Shown in pieces: positions 27,695-36,761 of a stretch of DNA of 64,000 nucleotides; position 1 is the first letter of the stretch, and each line of letters opens with the position of its first letter. This DNA comes from an uncultured Butyrivibrio sp. (GTDB lineage Bacteria; Bacillota; Clostridia; Lachnospirales; Lachnospiraceae). The notes beneath the pieces were generated by a model. The model searched no databases, had not been told where the DNA came from, and worked only from the letters and a program-made list of their open reading frames with translations. The position numbers and the translations under genes were made by a program. The stretch is taken from contig CAMENP010000008.1 in the NCBI GenBank assembly GCA_945928575.1, positions 1 to 64,000 of the forward strand, written 5' to 3'.

Positions 27695-28630
27695 CTATTT
27701 ACTTATATAATCATCCCATGTAAAATCTTCTCCACAGAATGGATAAAACATAAATAATGCCTCTCCAAGCTGAATTATATCTCTGGATTTAATCTCCGAA
27801 AATGTCATCATTAATTCATCATTCAGATAAACCATTCCGCTTCCGTCTCCGGGTTGAATAAGGAATATTCTTTTCTTCGGTTCATACGTTATAATTGCAT
27901 GTCTTTCTCTTGAAACCGTAGGTTCCGGTATCTGTACATCCATTCCGGCGCCACGGCCGATCATATTTTTCCCTGCTTTCAGATTAAAAGATTCGCCTTG
28001 GCATTCATCTCCTTTTATGCATACAAGCCATCCAACAACCGGCTCTGTCTCTGCATCCGCATATATTCCAACAGTCTTTGCTGAATCATAGCTGTTATTC
28101 ACCACAGGCGTTCTTATTGGTGCCGGTTCCGATTGCGGCATAAGCTGCGGTATAACTGCATCCTGCTGTGGCTGAAATTGTTGCTTAACCTGAACCGGTT
28201 CCTGATGTATCTGCTGACTTGTTTCCGGTTGAGGAACCTCATGTATTCTTCTTACCTGATGAGAAAGACTTTCATCAACCGGCTTAAATGCCTCCATCGC
28301 TATTGTTTCAACACCGGTCGATGTCTTAACCCCGGTAGTTACATTATCATCAACAATGTTCCCTGTTGTCACGTCTGTCATCGCCTGTGTCGGATTGTCA
28401 AGTTTTATTTCATATCCGTCTGTTATTTCCTGTTCTTCTTTCTTATGAATACCAAAAGGCCATTTTTTCTTTTCTTTCTCTTTATGTGATTTCTTAACCA
28501 CCTGTTCCTGTGCAGGTGTTTCAGAATTTTCTTCTTTGCCTGCTGCAGGGAATCCGCATACCGGACATACTTTATACTTTTCTCCATCAAAAAAATGGAA
28601 TTCCGGTCCTGAACATCTTGTCATTTTCAT
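27695..28630 (-). CDS. FHA domain protein with zinc-ribbon-like N-terminus
   Basis: A 311-residue cytoplasmic protein. The N-terminus has a zinc-ribbon-like motif (RCSGPEFHFFDGEKYKVCPV, Cys-His-Cys-Cys). Residues about 85-125 are Thr-rich and acidic (TQAMTDVTTG, VTTGVKTSTGVET), which could serve as kinase targets in the way GarA-type proteins are phosphorylated near the N-terminus. A Gln/Pro-rich linker follows. The FHA domain (about 215-300) keeps IGR and SRERHA but has SG in place of the usual NG. It lies between the PP2C and kinase genes, so it is the best candidate for the substrate or reader of this circuit. Confidence 0.82.
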   Translation of the reverse strand: MKMTRCSGPEFHFFDGEKYKVCPVCGFPAAGKEENSETPAQEQVVKKSHKEKEKKKWPFGIHKKEEQEITDGYEIKLDNPTQAMTDVTTGNIVDDNVTTGVKTSTGVETIAMEAFKPVDESLSHQVRRIHEVPQPETSQQIHQEPVQVKQQFQPQQDAVIPQLMPQSEPAPIRTPVVNNSYDSAKTVGIYADAETEPVVGWLVCIKGDECQGESFNLKAGKNMIGRGAGMDVQIPEPTVSRERHAIITYEPKKRIFLIQPGDGSGMVYLNDELMMTFSEIKSRDIIQLGEALFMFYPFCGEDFTWDDYISK

Positions 28631-28644
28631 AATTTTTTTCTCCT

Positions 28645-29415
28645 TTACTTAATTTTGCATACCGCAACTGTTGTATTATCCTGATTATGACCTCTTGCAT
28701 AATCCGCCGCGGACATTAGTAATCTGCGTGCTATTATTTCTGCCTCTGAATATTTTTCAATTATCTTCTTAATAGCATTTATATCAAGAGATTTGTACAA
28801 ACCATCAGAAGATATGATTAAAATATCTCCCTTTTGTAATTTGTATATCTCATTATTAACATCATATATTTCTATGCCTCCGATTCCCAGATAACTGCAT
28901 AGTGTACTTTTATCTTTTGCGGCATTTATGTACTCGTCATATGTCACATTTCCGTTTTGATAATCATTTTGTGCTTTCAATGCAACTGTATGATCCCTCG
29001 TAAGCTGTGCCATGCTTCCTTTTCTGTATATGTAAAGTCTGCTATCTCCTACAGATAAACAATACATTCCTCTTTTCTTAAGAATTACAGTCACACAGGT
29101 AGCCCCGGCATGCATTTTCTGTCCTTTACTGTTCTGCAGATTGGAAATCTTAGCATCCGCTACATCCATAGCATATGTAAGTGCATTACCATAATTGTGT
29201 TCGCTGTCCTTTATATGTGAGCACAGCCTTAACATCTCACTGACTGCCAGTTGTCCGGCTGTTTTTCCACCTTCAAACCCGCCCATGCCGTCACATACGA
29301 CTATCACCGCGTCATGTTCCGATATGTCTATGCCGTATGCATCCTGATTTTCACTTCGTTCCCCAATATCACTTCCAGCTGCGATATCGCAGTATTTGTT
29401 ATGCCAATGCTCCAT
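28645..29415 (-). CDS. PP2C-family Ser/Thr phosphatase 1
   Basis: A 256-residue soluble PPM/PP2C phosphatase. Metal-binding motifs are intact: RSENQDAYG, CDGMGGFEGG, VGDSRLYIY, SSDGL and HNQDNTTV at the C-terminus. It should dephosphorylate Ser/Thr residues of the FHA proteins or kinases in the same operon. It follows a second PP2C gene after 1 nt, so the operon encodes two different phosphatases for two kinases. Confidence 0.93.
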   Translation of the reverse strand: MEHWHNKYCDIAAGSDIGERSENQDAYGIDISEHDAVIVVCDGMGGFEGGKTAGQLAVSEMLRLCSHIKDSEHNYGNALTYAMDVADAKISNLQNSKGQKMHAGATCVTVILKKRGMYCLSVGDSRLYIYRKGSMAQLTRDHTVALKAQNDYQNGNVTYDEYINAAKDKSTLCSYLGIGGIEIYDVNNEIYKLQKGDILIISSDGLYKSLDINAIKKIIEKYSEAEIIARRLLMSAADYARGHNQDNTTVAVCKIK

Positions 29416-29416
29416 A

Positions 29417-30145
29417 TCAATTCATCCATATTCCGATAGCTGAATTATTGTCCATATTTTTGCCCTTACCATGTTCCTTAACAATCGAGGCCATCGTATC
29501 TATCCATTCCTGTACGTTGGTACTTTTTTTAAGAACCTTGCACATTTCTTTCTCAGTTATAAGTTCCCAGAAACCATCTGAGCACATAAGAATTGCCTGG
29601 CACTCTTCAACCCGAATATTCTCCTCTATCTTATAAGCCGGCTCCTCCCAATCTATACCCATGACTTTCAAAAGTCTGTTTCTGTCCGGATGATTTCTTA
29701 TATCTTTCTCTTTGATTTCTCTTGCCATAACCAACATCTGAGGAACGCTATGATCCAGTGTATGCTCTCTGACTTTATTCTTTGCAAACACATATATGCG
29801 GGAATCTCCAATATACCCCCTATGTATTACATTATTTTCAATTAAGACTGCAGTTGCAGTTGTTTTCATTTCATCCTGTGCCTTTTGAGCAATCTGTTCT
29901 GATATGAGCATTCCCTGCGCTGCCATTAAAGTATCTGCAATAAATGTCTCCGGATTATTTATTCCGTTCTCATAGCACTGTGTGAAAACCTCAGTTACCA
30001 TTCCGGAGGCAACTTCGCCTCTTCCATGTCCACCCAGTCCGTCACACAACACATAGCACTTCTCCTCTCTGTTATCAAGAACCACACAGGAGTCTTCGTT
30101 TATCTCTCTTCCGCCTACATCAGTATACATATAACTGGTTATCAT
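29417..30145 (-). CDS. PP2C-family Ser/Thr phosphatase 2
   Basis: A 242-residue soluble PPM/PP2C phosphatase with intact motifs: GGREINEDS, CDGLGGHGRGE, GDSRIYVF, CSDGFWE and MDNNSAIG. It is clearly divergent from the neighbouring phosphatase, so the two probably have different substrates. The start overlaps the DUF4176 gene end by 4 nt (30142-30145), indicating coupled translation. Confidence 0.93.
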   Translation of the reverse strand: MITSYMYTDVGGREINEDSCVVLDNREEKCYVLCDGLGGHGRGEVASGMVTEVFTQCYENGINNPETFIADTLMAAQGMLISEQIAQKAQDEMKTTATAVLIENNVIHRGYIGDSRIYVFAKNKVREHTLDHSVPQMLVMAREIKEKDIRNHPDRNRLLKVMGIDWEEPAYKIEENIRVEECQAILMCSDGFWELITEKEMCKVLKKSTNVQEWIDTMASIVKEHGKGKNMDNNSAIGIWMN

Positions 30146-30444
30146 TTTTCTGCCTCTTTCTTTTTAAGTTTCTGTTGCTCATAAGCATCTTTTATTTCAA
30201 ACAATTTCTCTATTCCTTCAAATTCTTCGGTTCTGTAACCTTCAAAAAGCACCTGCTCAATGTCATCTCTCTGAAATCCGAAATGAGCACGTAAATCAAT
30301 ATTTCCTTCCGGATATGGTACACCTACATAATCGAAACAAATATCCGGCTGCGCACCGTGACTTTGAAGAAATCCAAAAATCATCATAAGTTTTTTAAGA
30401 TTTCTGACTTTAACGACTGAACCTATCGGTAATATTGTTTTCAT
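30142..30444 (-). CDS. DUF4176-like small protein (T7SS-associated)
   Basis: A 100-residue protein resembling DUF4176: it begins ILPIGSVVKV, has a central DYVGVPYPEGNI and a charged helical C-terminus. DUF4176 proteins are commonly encoded with LXG/WXG-type effectors of Firmicutes type VII secretion systems. It lies directly after the candidate effector gene. Function unknown; it may be an effector accessory or chaperone. Confidence 0.72.
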   Translation of the reverse strand: MKTILPIGSVVKVRNLKKLMMIFGFLQSHGAQPDICFDYVGVPYPEGNIDLRAHFGFQRDDIEQVLFEGYRTEEFEGIEKLFEIKDAYEQQKLKKKEAEK

Positions 30445-30468
30445 TAATCTTCACCTGCTCTTTCTCAA

Positions 30469-31689
30469 TTATTTATGAAATATGGATTTAAATCCATTGA
30501 CCACACTGTTATACCCTGACACAGCCTTATCTTTAATGCCGTCTATCATAAGTTCGACACCTTCCATATAGAAGTTTCCAAAACCTCCGCTTTGTTCTGA
30601 GCCTTCCTTGACCGCATCCACTATTTGAGAACCGGCATCATAAAATGCTTCCGCACCTGTTTTCCCGCCTGTATTTTCTCTATAATAATCAGTAATCATA
30701 TTACCGCCCGGCACTTTATCAATGATATTAAATCCTGAATCAAATGCCATATCAGATGTTGCTTTGATTGTTGAATTAAACGCCATTTTTCCAAATGTCT
30801 CAAGCGACGGATTGTTCCAATAATCTTCGTAACCTTCAGCCAGATTGGTACCAATGTTGTTTCCAAGATCCTTTACCATTCCTGCTCCCGGAATTCCCGA
30901 ACCTATAACATCAATTAATGCATCCTCTCCTATTCCTATGGCCTTAGCTGCAGCATCACTGTATTCACCGTTTTCAATCGATTGCACATATTCCGATATA
31001 GAGTTGATATATTTGACAGTTGATCTCAACGGTTTATTTATACCGATTGCGTCTACGAGTTGTACGAGCGCACCATCATCTTTGGTTATTCCCAGCAATT
31101 GTGCTATGTCGGACACATCACCATATGCACTTACATAATCTAGCCAATTCTCTTTAAGATACCCTGCTCCCGTACCAATTGCTGCGGGAATTGCTGCAAA
31201 TGGAAAGATTTTATTATTAAGCATTTCATCTGCAAGCTCCAAACTTAATCCATCAATCGAACGTCCTTTGCCGCCATGGGTCGTTTCTTCAAAAGATCTT
31301 CCATTTCCTTCGTGTGTCACTCCCGATGATGAGAATTGCATATCATTCAATGATATTTTTCCAGCCATACCGGCGCCCGCCAAGATTGTTGTATCTGATA
31401 AGTATCTTTTCAGTGAGTCTTCTATCTTTTTCTCAGCTTCGTTAACATTATTTTCAACTGAATCTATGTATGTCTTAAGCCCTTCCATTGAAGATGCCAA
31501 CCTGGACATTCTTGTCAATACATTTAATATTCTGGAGTGTATATTATATTTACTTAATATACGGGAATCTAATCCTGTTATCTTTTGTGATATTGTCAAG
31601 TTATGTTGTTCAAAATAGTCTCTTTTTACTTTATCCGCTTTTTTTAATGCCTCATCAAGCGAACTTAAATCAATTTCAATACCAGCCAT
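30469..31689 (-). CDS. Candidate type VII secretion effector with helical N-terminal targeting domain
   Basis: A 406-residue protein. Residues about 1-100 are helical and start MAGIEIDLSSLDEALKKAD, like LXG/WXG-type targeting domains. From about residue 150 the sequence becomes Gly/Ala-rich with amphipathic or weakly hydrophobic stretches (PFAAIPAAIGTGAGYL, IGEDALIDVIGSGIPGAGMV), as seen in pore-forming or membrane-active toxins, but no catalytic motif is visible. The start overlaps the upstream gene by 14 nt. It is followed by DUF4176 and phosphatase genes. No obvious immunity gene is adjacent. It could also be a structural substrate of the secretion machine. Confidence 0.55.
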   Translation of the reverse strand: MAGIEIDLSSLDEALKKADKVKRDYFEQHNLTISQKITGLDSRILSKYNIHSRILNVLTRMSRLASSMEGLKTYIDSVENNVNEAEKKIEDSLKRYLSDTTILAGAGMAGKISLNDMQFSSSGVTHEGNGRSFEETTHGGKGRSIDGLSLELADEMLNNKIFPFAAIPAAIGTGAGYLKENWLDYVSAYGDVSDIAQLLGITKDDGALVQLVDAIGINKPLRSTVKYINSISEYVQSIENGEYSDAAAKAIGIGEDALIDVIGSGIPGAGMVKDLGNNIGTNLAEGYEDYWNNPSLETFGKMAFNSTIKATSDMAFDSGFNIIDKVPGGNMITDYYRENTGGKTGAEAFYDAGSQIVDAVKEGSEQSGGFGNFYMEGVELMIDGIKDKAVSGYNSVVNGFKSIFHK

Positions 31690-31969
31690 GCAAATTCCCC
31701 TTTCTTAGATTTTTCTTATTGCAATAAGGACATTTTCCCAATGCAACATCATATTTATTATCACACCTAGCACAAAAAACAATGCCTCTCAACTGTATGC
31801 TACTCTTATCCGCCATTTTCTTTCTTATCACAATGATTGCAAAAAACACTAAGGCCGCTATAATAACAAACGCAACTATACCTATTACAATATATACAGC
31901 TATCGGCTCTACACCGGTTTTCGCCGCTTCTCCTGATGCTTCAGTTACATAATCATAATCAAAATTCAT
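31676..31969 (-). CDS. Small single-pass membrane protein with zinc ribbon
   Basis: A 97-residue protein with a short N-terminal segment, one membrane helix (about residues 23-50, VYIVIGIVAFVIIAALVFFAI) and a C-terminal cytoplasmic zinc ribbon (CARCDNKYDVALGKCPYC). The start overlaps the previous stop as TAATG. The ribbon resembles those on other proteins of the two operons. A role as a membrane docking factor for the secretion complex is inference. Confidence 0.72.
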   Translation of the reverse strand: MNFDYDYVTEASGEAAKTGVEPIAVYIVIGIVAFVIIAALVFFAIIVIRKKMADKSSIQLRGIVFCARCDNKYDVALGKCPYCNKKNLRKGNLHGWY

Positions 31970-32877
31970 TAGTCAACAGCTCCTTTCACAGCAAGAAAGA
32001 ATCTATATGGTCTGTCTGCAAATTTAACCTGCATACCATTATGAAGTTCTGTAGGGATTCCCTTTACAATCGGAACGTCATCAATAAATGTCTTATTTGT
32101 TGAGCCCATATCAACCACATAATAAGTTCCTTCCGAATACATAATATAAGCGTGCTGTCTGCTGACGTGTGAACTGTTTATAACCAAATCACAATCTTCG
32201 TTTTTTCCTATAACATACTTTGACTTCGAAATAAGAATTTTCTCACCGGTTGTTAAATCTAACAGATTACCATATTTCTTTCTGACTGTATCATCATTGG
32301 ATTGTTTTAAAATATTACTTTGGACACCTCGCGCAGAAATTTTCTGCACCATTTCTTTAAAATCATACATTGAAAATGTAATATTATCTCTGAAGAATCT
32401 AATATATTCCGCTACATAATCCACATCTTCCGATGGTGAGAACACGGTATAATATGGCAATATCTTCAAGAAGTCTATTGTTTCATCCTGCTTATCCAGA
32501 TGAATTAACGGAAGATATATGTATTTCATCATCCCTGTCTTAAGATTGAAAAATACATATTTCATATCCAATATAAGGTTATTTTTCTGCATATATTGAG
32601 TTTCAAGCTTGTCCAGTAATACCGGTAATGCCATAACTGTTTTGACAAATTCTTTTTTCTTAACCGAATTTTCTATAGCATCAACAAACGGTACATATCC
32701 TGTCAGATCATAAAAAAGCTTTATTTTATTACCAACCATCGAAACTGTCGGAACAATCAGTTCCTGTATTGAATTTTTCTTGAGCACTTCTATTTCTCTG
32801 GTGTTGATTTTGATATTTTTCTGACATATGATTATTATTCTGTTGTCTTTACTATGTATCTTAATCTTCCCTGCCAT
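31969..32877 (-). CDS. DUF6382-like domain fused to FHA domain
   Basis: A 302-residue protein. The first ~185 residues resemble the DUF6382 domain found before FHA domains in Firmicutes. Residues about 215-295 form an FHA domain with SRQHA intact and GSTNKTF in place of GSTNGT. No membrane helix. Its N-terminal region has a layout (NNLILDMKYVFFNLKTGM, then a PL motif) reminiscent of the EssB/YukC pseudokinase; because no recognisable EssB is present, it is a candidate functional substitute. That comparison is weak and needs structural support. Confidence 0.7.
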   Translation of the reverse strand: MAGKIKIHSKDNRIIIICQKNIKINTREIEVLKKNSIQELIVPTVSMVGNKIKLFYDLTGYVPFVDAIENSVKKKEFVKTVMALPVLLDKLETQYMQKNNLILDMKYVFFNLKTGMMKYIYLPLIHLDKQDETIDFLKILPYYTVFSPSEDVDYVAEYIRFFRDNITFSMYDFKEMVQKISARGVQSNILKQSNDDTVRKKYGNLLDLTTGEKILISKSKYVIGKNEDCDLVINSSHVSRQHAYIMYSEGTYYVVDMGSTNKTFIDDVPIVKGIPTELHNGMQVKFADRPYRFFLAVKGAVD

Positions 32878-32894
32878 ACAATTGCCTTTCTTAG

Positions 32895-33320
32895 CTATTT
32901 ACGACTTTTTCTGCTTGAATTTTTTCCTGATTTGGATTTACCCGACTTATTCGAGTTTTTCATACGTTCAAGTTCTTCCCGTTCGCGTTCTTCCTGCTCT
33001 GCACGTTCACGCTCTTCTTGTTCTTTTCTGACCTTTTCAGCCGCTTCCCTGCGTTTTTGTTCAGCTGTTTCCTGCGCTTTTATTTCAGATGCCGTATTCT
33101 CAATAAGCTCAGCTATATTGTTCAGTTCCTCATATATGCCGGATATTTCCCGATTAACTCCATCCAGCATTGTATTAACGCCAGGTATCGATGGGAACTT
33201 AATCCCATCGATAAGATTGCCTTTTATCTGGTTTATCATACCTTGCGAGTCTCTGAAATCGGCTGCTTCCCTGCGGATTACTGATGCGATTTCTCTTGCT
33301 GATGCCTGATCAAAACTCAT
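32895..33320 (-). CDS. Coiled-coil protein with basic tail, WXG100/TIGR04197-like N-terminus
   Basis: A 141-residue protein. The first ~80 residues are helical (MSFDQASAREIASVIRREA...) and resemble small type VII-secreted proteins such as the TIGR04197 group. Residues about 85-115 are a highly charged Glu/Arg coiled coil, and the last 20 residues are Lys/Ser-rich. It may be a secreted substrate or an effector partner. The ribosome site is AAGGTGAT. Family assignment is tentative. Confidence 0.55.
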   Translation of the reverse strand: MSFDQASAREIASVIRREAADFRDSQGMINQIKGNLIDGIKFPSIPGVNTMLDGVNREISGIYEELNNIAELIENTASEIKAQETAEQKRREAAEKVRKEQEERERAEQEEREREELERMKNSNKSGKSKSGKNSSRKSRK

Positions 33321-33336
33321 AAAATCACCTTCTTAT

Positions 33337-35697
33337 TTACTCGCTTACACTAATAACACATGAAGCACCATATTTGCCGTCAGAAGTTGAAACCGTTACA
33401 TTGGTTGTTCCTTCTGCTACACCTTTTACCTTACCATTCTTTACGGTTGCTATAGATGTGTCATCAGAACTCCAAATTATATCTGATTCTTTATATCCTG
33501 ACGGAATATTTTCGATCTTGAGTTCCACCGTTGCTCCAGTTTTAACTTCCTGCGCCAGATGATCAAGTGACAAATAGTCTCCTAAACCCGTTTCTTCCTC
33601 GGTTTCATCCGGTTTATGAACTCTGAATTTGATTGTATAAAGTGTAAAATCTTCACTAAAAAGTTCCTGTTTTAAACATAGGTTACCAAAACCACTGCCG
33701 TTTTCCTTACCTTTATCAATACTATCCTTATCAGAAATAATATATTCTCCCGATATAAATTTACCCAGTAAACATTTCTTGGTCTTATTAAACTCTATCT
33801 TTATTACCGGTGCATAAAGATTCACTCCTATATCAACGTCGGCCTTCTGCTCATAGACAAGATCATCCCCATCCATGTATGCCTTATTATCAAATGTTTC
33901 TTTTACAGAAGCATCAAGGAGTAATCCAGCTTTTAATCTAATGGAAATTATATCTATACCAAAAGCTTTTACCGCTGCTGCTACTGCTGCACCTGCTTCC
34001 ACTGAAGCCTTTACCTCTGCCTCAGGTGTTACCTGACAATCTGTGCTTTTCTTTACATTTTTTCCGTTGTATTCAACTTTGGTATCTACTGTTATTGTTG
34101 TCTTTACCGATACTTCTCCATTAAGATCCAGATATAAGTACATATCAAGATCAACTGACGCGATTCCCACTGTTACAATCGGAATTGTTGCTATTTTTAT
34201 GTCTGAACTTATTGTTCCGGATACTGAAAGTGTATTGACTATTTTTCCTGTAACTGAGACAGAAGCATGCTTTACTTTTAAAATATTATCAATCTTAATA
34301 TCAGGTGTTACCTGCATATCCTTTACAGCTATACTGCCTTTTATCTTATATCCTTTTTTATATTTTTTAGCCGGAGTTATTGTATTACTTTTTGTATTAT
34401 TCAATTTATCTGTTATTGACTTATCTGTTATAAGTCCATCCGAGAAATTTTTAAGCATATCGATAGCATTATTATTTATTAAATCATTTCCCGATATGTT
34501 CATATCTTCAAATGATTCCGCTACCTTACCACTCACATCAGCCATATCAAATTCAGCTTCTATTCTCGGATCGCCCGTTATCGCTTCTTTATTAGTAAAT
34601 ATAGGATATCCGTCTTCTCCAATTTTAATTCCGAAACTGTCTCCGTTCTCATTTTCCACAGATGCAGAGGTACTTGCTTTTACACCTTCCGAGCCTAACT
34701 CTACTTCAAATTTAAAACCGCCTTTTAAAGGATTTTTACTTACTCCTGTTGTTATGGGATTACCGCTTTCATCATACTGTGTTATACAATTTGCAAATGA
34801 AGGCTGTCCGATGATATCATAAGCTGTTTCCGATGCAAAATCATTTTCATCCAAAGGTACAACCTTAACGCCTTCTTCCGGCTGTATAAGTGTATAATCC
34901 GGATAATATGTTCCCTCTATATCTACAGCTTCAAAAACCTCCTCCGCCTCAGGTACTTCTGTTGTAACTGTATACGTTCCGTCTCCATTATCTTTTGAAG
35001 ATACTACCTTTAAAGCCTCCTGACCACTGATATCAGTTTCCGAAGGTGCTATAAACACATCTGCTGCCTTAAGTTCTGAAGCAATGCTTTCATCAACAGT
35101 ATATGTGCCATCTGATACTTGCACGATTTTTCCTGTATCTTTACTGTAATCTTTTATACCATCAACAATATCTATATCACAAATCTGATTTTTATTTTCC
35201 GCAAAATATGCTGCTTTAGTAAGCGATATAATATTATCCGCCTGTTCTGAAGTAATTCCCTGTCTAAGACCTTCCTGTGTATTATCAGCCTCATCCAATA
35301 TTTTATATTCAACTGCCTTTTGCAATAACTCTTCATTGGTAATGTCAACGTCAGCCGCACTTAATATCATAGTTGCCGAGCTTACTGCAAATCCAAGTGT
35401 TGCGACATCATCCTTTTTAAATTCTTTAGTATCAGTAGATATAACATTCCATTCATAACAGGACTGGACATATGGAAAAATTTCAGAATCCGAAGGTACA
35501 TCTGTAAAATAAGGCACTTTTTCATTGTACTCATCCATTCCCCATATAGTTCCTATTGCTTCTACCCATGCACCTCTTGTTATATATTTATCTGTATCAC
35601 TATCTGTAGCCGTATTTTTCTTCCCGCATCCTGATAATGATGATAACATCATTATTGATGTCATTATCACAGATACAATTCTTCTTATCTTTCTCAT
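33337..35697 (-). CDS. Large lipoprotein with SLH-like N-terminus and C-terminal Big2 domain
   Basis: A 786-residue lipoprotein. The signal peptide ends in a lipobox (SLSGC, Cys about 26). Residues about 37-120 look like an SLH-type domain (YITRGAWVEAIGTIWGMDEY, then YFTDVP). The middle is rich in beta strands and repeated V/I/T patterns. The last ~80 residues are a Big2 (Ig-like) domain (WSSDDTSIATVKNGKVKGVA). It is anchored on the outer face of the membrane. It lies between the WXG100-like genes and the FHA/effector genes, so it may be an extracellular part of the secretion system. A GGAGGT ribosome site precedes the ATG. Confidence 0.82.
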   Translation of the reverse strand: MRKIRRIVSVIMTSIMMLSSLSGCGKKNTATDSDTDKYITRGAWVEAIGTIWGMDEYNEKVPYFTDVPSDSEIFPYVQSCYEWNVISTDTKEFKKDDVATLGFAVSSATMILSAADVDITNEELLQKAVEYKILDEADNTQEGLRQGITSEQADNIISLTKAAYFAENKNQICDIDIVDGIKDYSKDTGKIVQVSDGTYTVDESIASELKAADVFIAPSETDISGQEALKVVSSKDNGDGTYTVTTEVPEAEEVFEAVDIEGTYYPDYTLIQPEEGVKVVPLDENDFASETAYDIIGQPSFANCITQYDESGNPITTGVSKNPLKGGFKFEVELGSEGVKASTSASVENENGDSFGIKIGEDGYPIFTNKEAITGDPRIEAEFDMADVSGKVAESFEDMNISGNDLINNNAIDMLKNFSDGLITDKSITDKLNNTKSNTITPAKKYKKGYKIKGSIAVKDMQVTPDIKIDNILKVKHASVSVTGKIVNTLSVSGTISSDIKIATIPIVTVGIASVDLDMYLYLDLNGEVSVKTTITVDTKVEYNGKNVKKSTDCQVTPEAEVKASVEAGAAVAAAVKAFGIDIISIRLKAGLLLDASVKETFDNKAYMDGDDLVYEQKADVDIGVNLYAPVIKIEFNKTKKCLLGKFISGEYIISDKDSIDKGKENGSGFGNLCLKQELFSEDFTLYTIKFRVHKPDETEEETGLGDYLSLDHLAQEVKTGATVELKIENIPSGYKESDIIWSSDDTSIATVKNGKVKGVAEGTTNVTVSTSDGKYGASCVISVSE

Positions 35698-35718
35698 AAT
35701 GTACCTCCTGTTTATTTT

Positions 35719-36036
35719 CTATCTCTTTGACGCAAGTTTCCCTGCTGCATTCTTTGACGCGCTTTGTGCAACATCATAAGCCTCTGCTGCCTTACCAAGA
35801 TAATTGGCATATGTTAAAAAAGTTTTATATAAATCCTGAAAATCGTTTTTAAATCCCATGAGTCTTTCATTATATTTTCTTGCATCTTCACCAAGCCATT
35901 GTTCATATGTAAAAATTTCACCTACAATGGTATATATTTTTTCATAAATGGTCTTATAATTATCTGCCTCTCTGCGTACATAATCTTTTACTCTGTTAAT
36001 TGACTCAGAATCGGTTTTTATTATAGTTTTAGACAT
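35719..36036 (-). CDS. WXG100-like protein 3
   Basis: A 105-residue two-helix protein of the ESAT-6/WXG100 type. The turn motif is WLGEDA (WXG), followed by FKNDFQDLYKTF. Such proteins are secreted as dimers by EssC-type machines. It shares the FKNDFQDL segment with the first WXG100-like protein at 36422-36730, so those two are the closest pair. It is separated from the second protein by a strong hairpin. Confidence 0.85.
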   Translation of the reverse strand: MSKTIIKTDSESINRVKDYVRREADNYKTIYEKIYTIVGEIFTYEQWLGEDARKYNERLMGFKNDFQDLYKTFLTYANYLGKAAEAYDVAQSASKNAAGKLASKR

Positions 36037-36055
36037 ATCTAATCCTTTCCTATCT

Positions 36056-36089
36056 CATATGTTCCACCCCGGCTGGGATGGAACATATG
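36056..36089 (-). other. Intercistronic hairpin between WXG100-like genes
   Basis: An 11-bp perfect stem (CATATGTTCCA / TGGAACATATG), extended with a CCC/GGG pairing across a one-base bulge, has no T tract after it on the minus strand. It is more likely an mRNA processing or stability element than a terminator, and could give the first two WXG100-like genes more transcript than the downstream genes. Confidence 0.7.
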
Positions 36090-36098
36090 TAATATAAT

Positions 36099-36404
36099 TT
36101 ACTTAAACTCAAGACTGTTAGAAGCCTTTGTAATGTTTCCTTCAGTCTCTGAATACGTATGGGCTGTTTCTTTAAGGAACTTAGCGTATTCCCTTACAAC
36201 CTCTTCAAATCGGTTAAATGTTGTTGTCATTGCATTCATTTTCGCAAGCATATTGTCTGATGCATCGCTCTGCCATGTTTCTTTCAAATTACGAACCTCT
36301 TTCTGGATGCTATCCACTGAAGTTCTGAGATTTGTAGCTTGTTTTTCAATGTCTGTACCCTTAGTTTCCAGTACACTCCAATCAACGTTAATATTAGCTG
36401 CCAT
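36099..36404 (-). CDS. WXG100-like protein 2
   Basis: A 101-residue two-helix protein. The turn has WQSDA rather than WXG, as in some EsxB-type partners. It is distinct in sequence from the other two and might be the partner that forms a heterodimer with one of them. It lies immediately before the intercistronic hairpin. AAAGGAG precedes the start. Confidence 0.85.
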   Translation of the reverse strand: MAANINVDWSVLETKGTDIEKQATNLRTSVDSIQKEVRNLKETWQSDASDNMLAKMNAMTTTFNRFEEVVREYAKFLKETAHTYSETEGNITKASNSLEFK

Positions 36405-36421
36405 AGTTTTCTATCTCCTTT

Positions 36422-36730
36422 CTATCTGTCAACCGCAAGTTTTTCCGCATCTTTTGTGATTTTTTCCTGAGCTGCATCATATTGTGTCTTCGCATCTTCA
36501 AGAAATTTTATGTAATCACTAAATTTGCTGTCCAAATCCTGAAAATCATTCTTAAATCCCTGCAGTTGCTCTGAAAATTTGTTACTGTCCACGCCCTGCC
36601 ATGTCTCATTGATTTCTCCGTCAATCTCGTACAATCTGCCATAGGCACTTTGGTAATCCTGCTGAAAATTCTGAATTTTGCTTTTGGCACTCTCAATCTG
36701 AGTCGTGTCAACCATAATTTTTGTTGCCAT
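36422..36730 (-). CDS. WXG100-like protein 1
   Basis: A 102-residue two-helix protein with a canonical WQG turn (ETWQGVDSNKFSEQLQGFKN). The start is placed at 36730 because AAGGAG lies just before that ATG; an upstream in-frame start at 36748 has no support. It directly follows EsaB and EssC, the usual position for the principal EsxA-like substrate. Confidence 0.9.
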   Translation of the reverse strand: MATKIMVDTTQIESAKSKIQNFQQDYQSAYGRLYEIDGEINETWQGVDSNKFSEQLQGFKNDFQDLDSKFSDYIKFLEDAKTQYDAAQEKITKDAEKLAVDR

Positions 36731-36761
36731 AATGTATTCTCCTTCCAAAAAATATATTTTA

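Noticed and set aside
34043..34822. 259-codon plus-strand reading frame
   Set aside because: It is antisense to the lipoprotein gene, hydrophobic by reverse-complement bias, and has no ribosome site.
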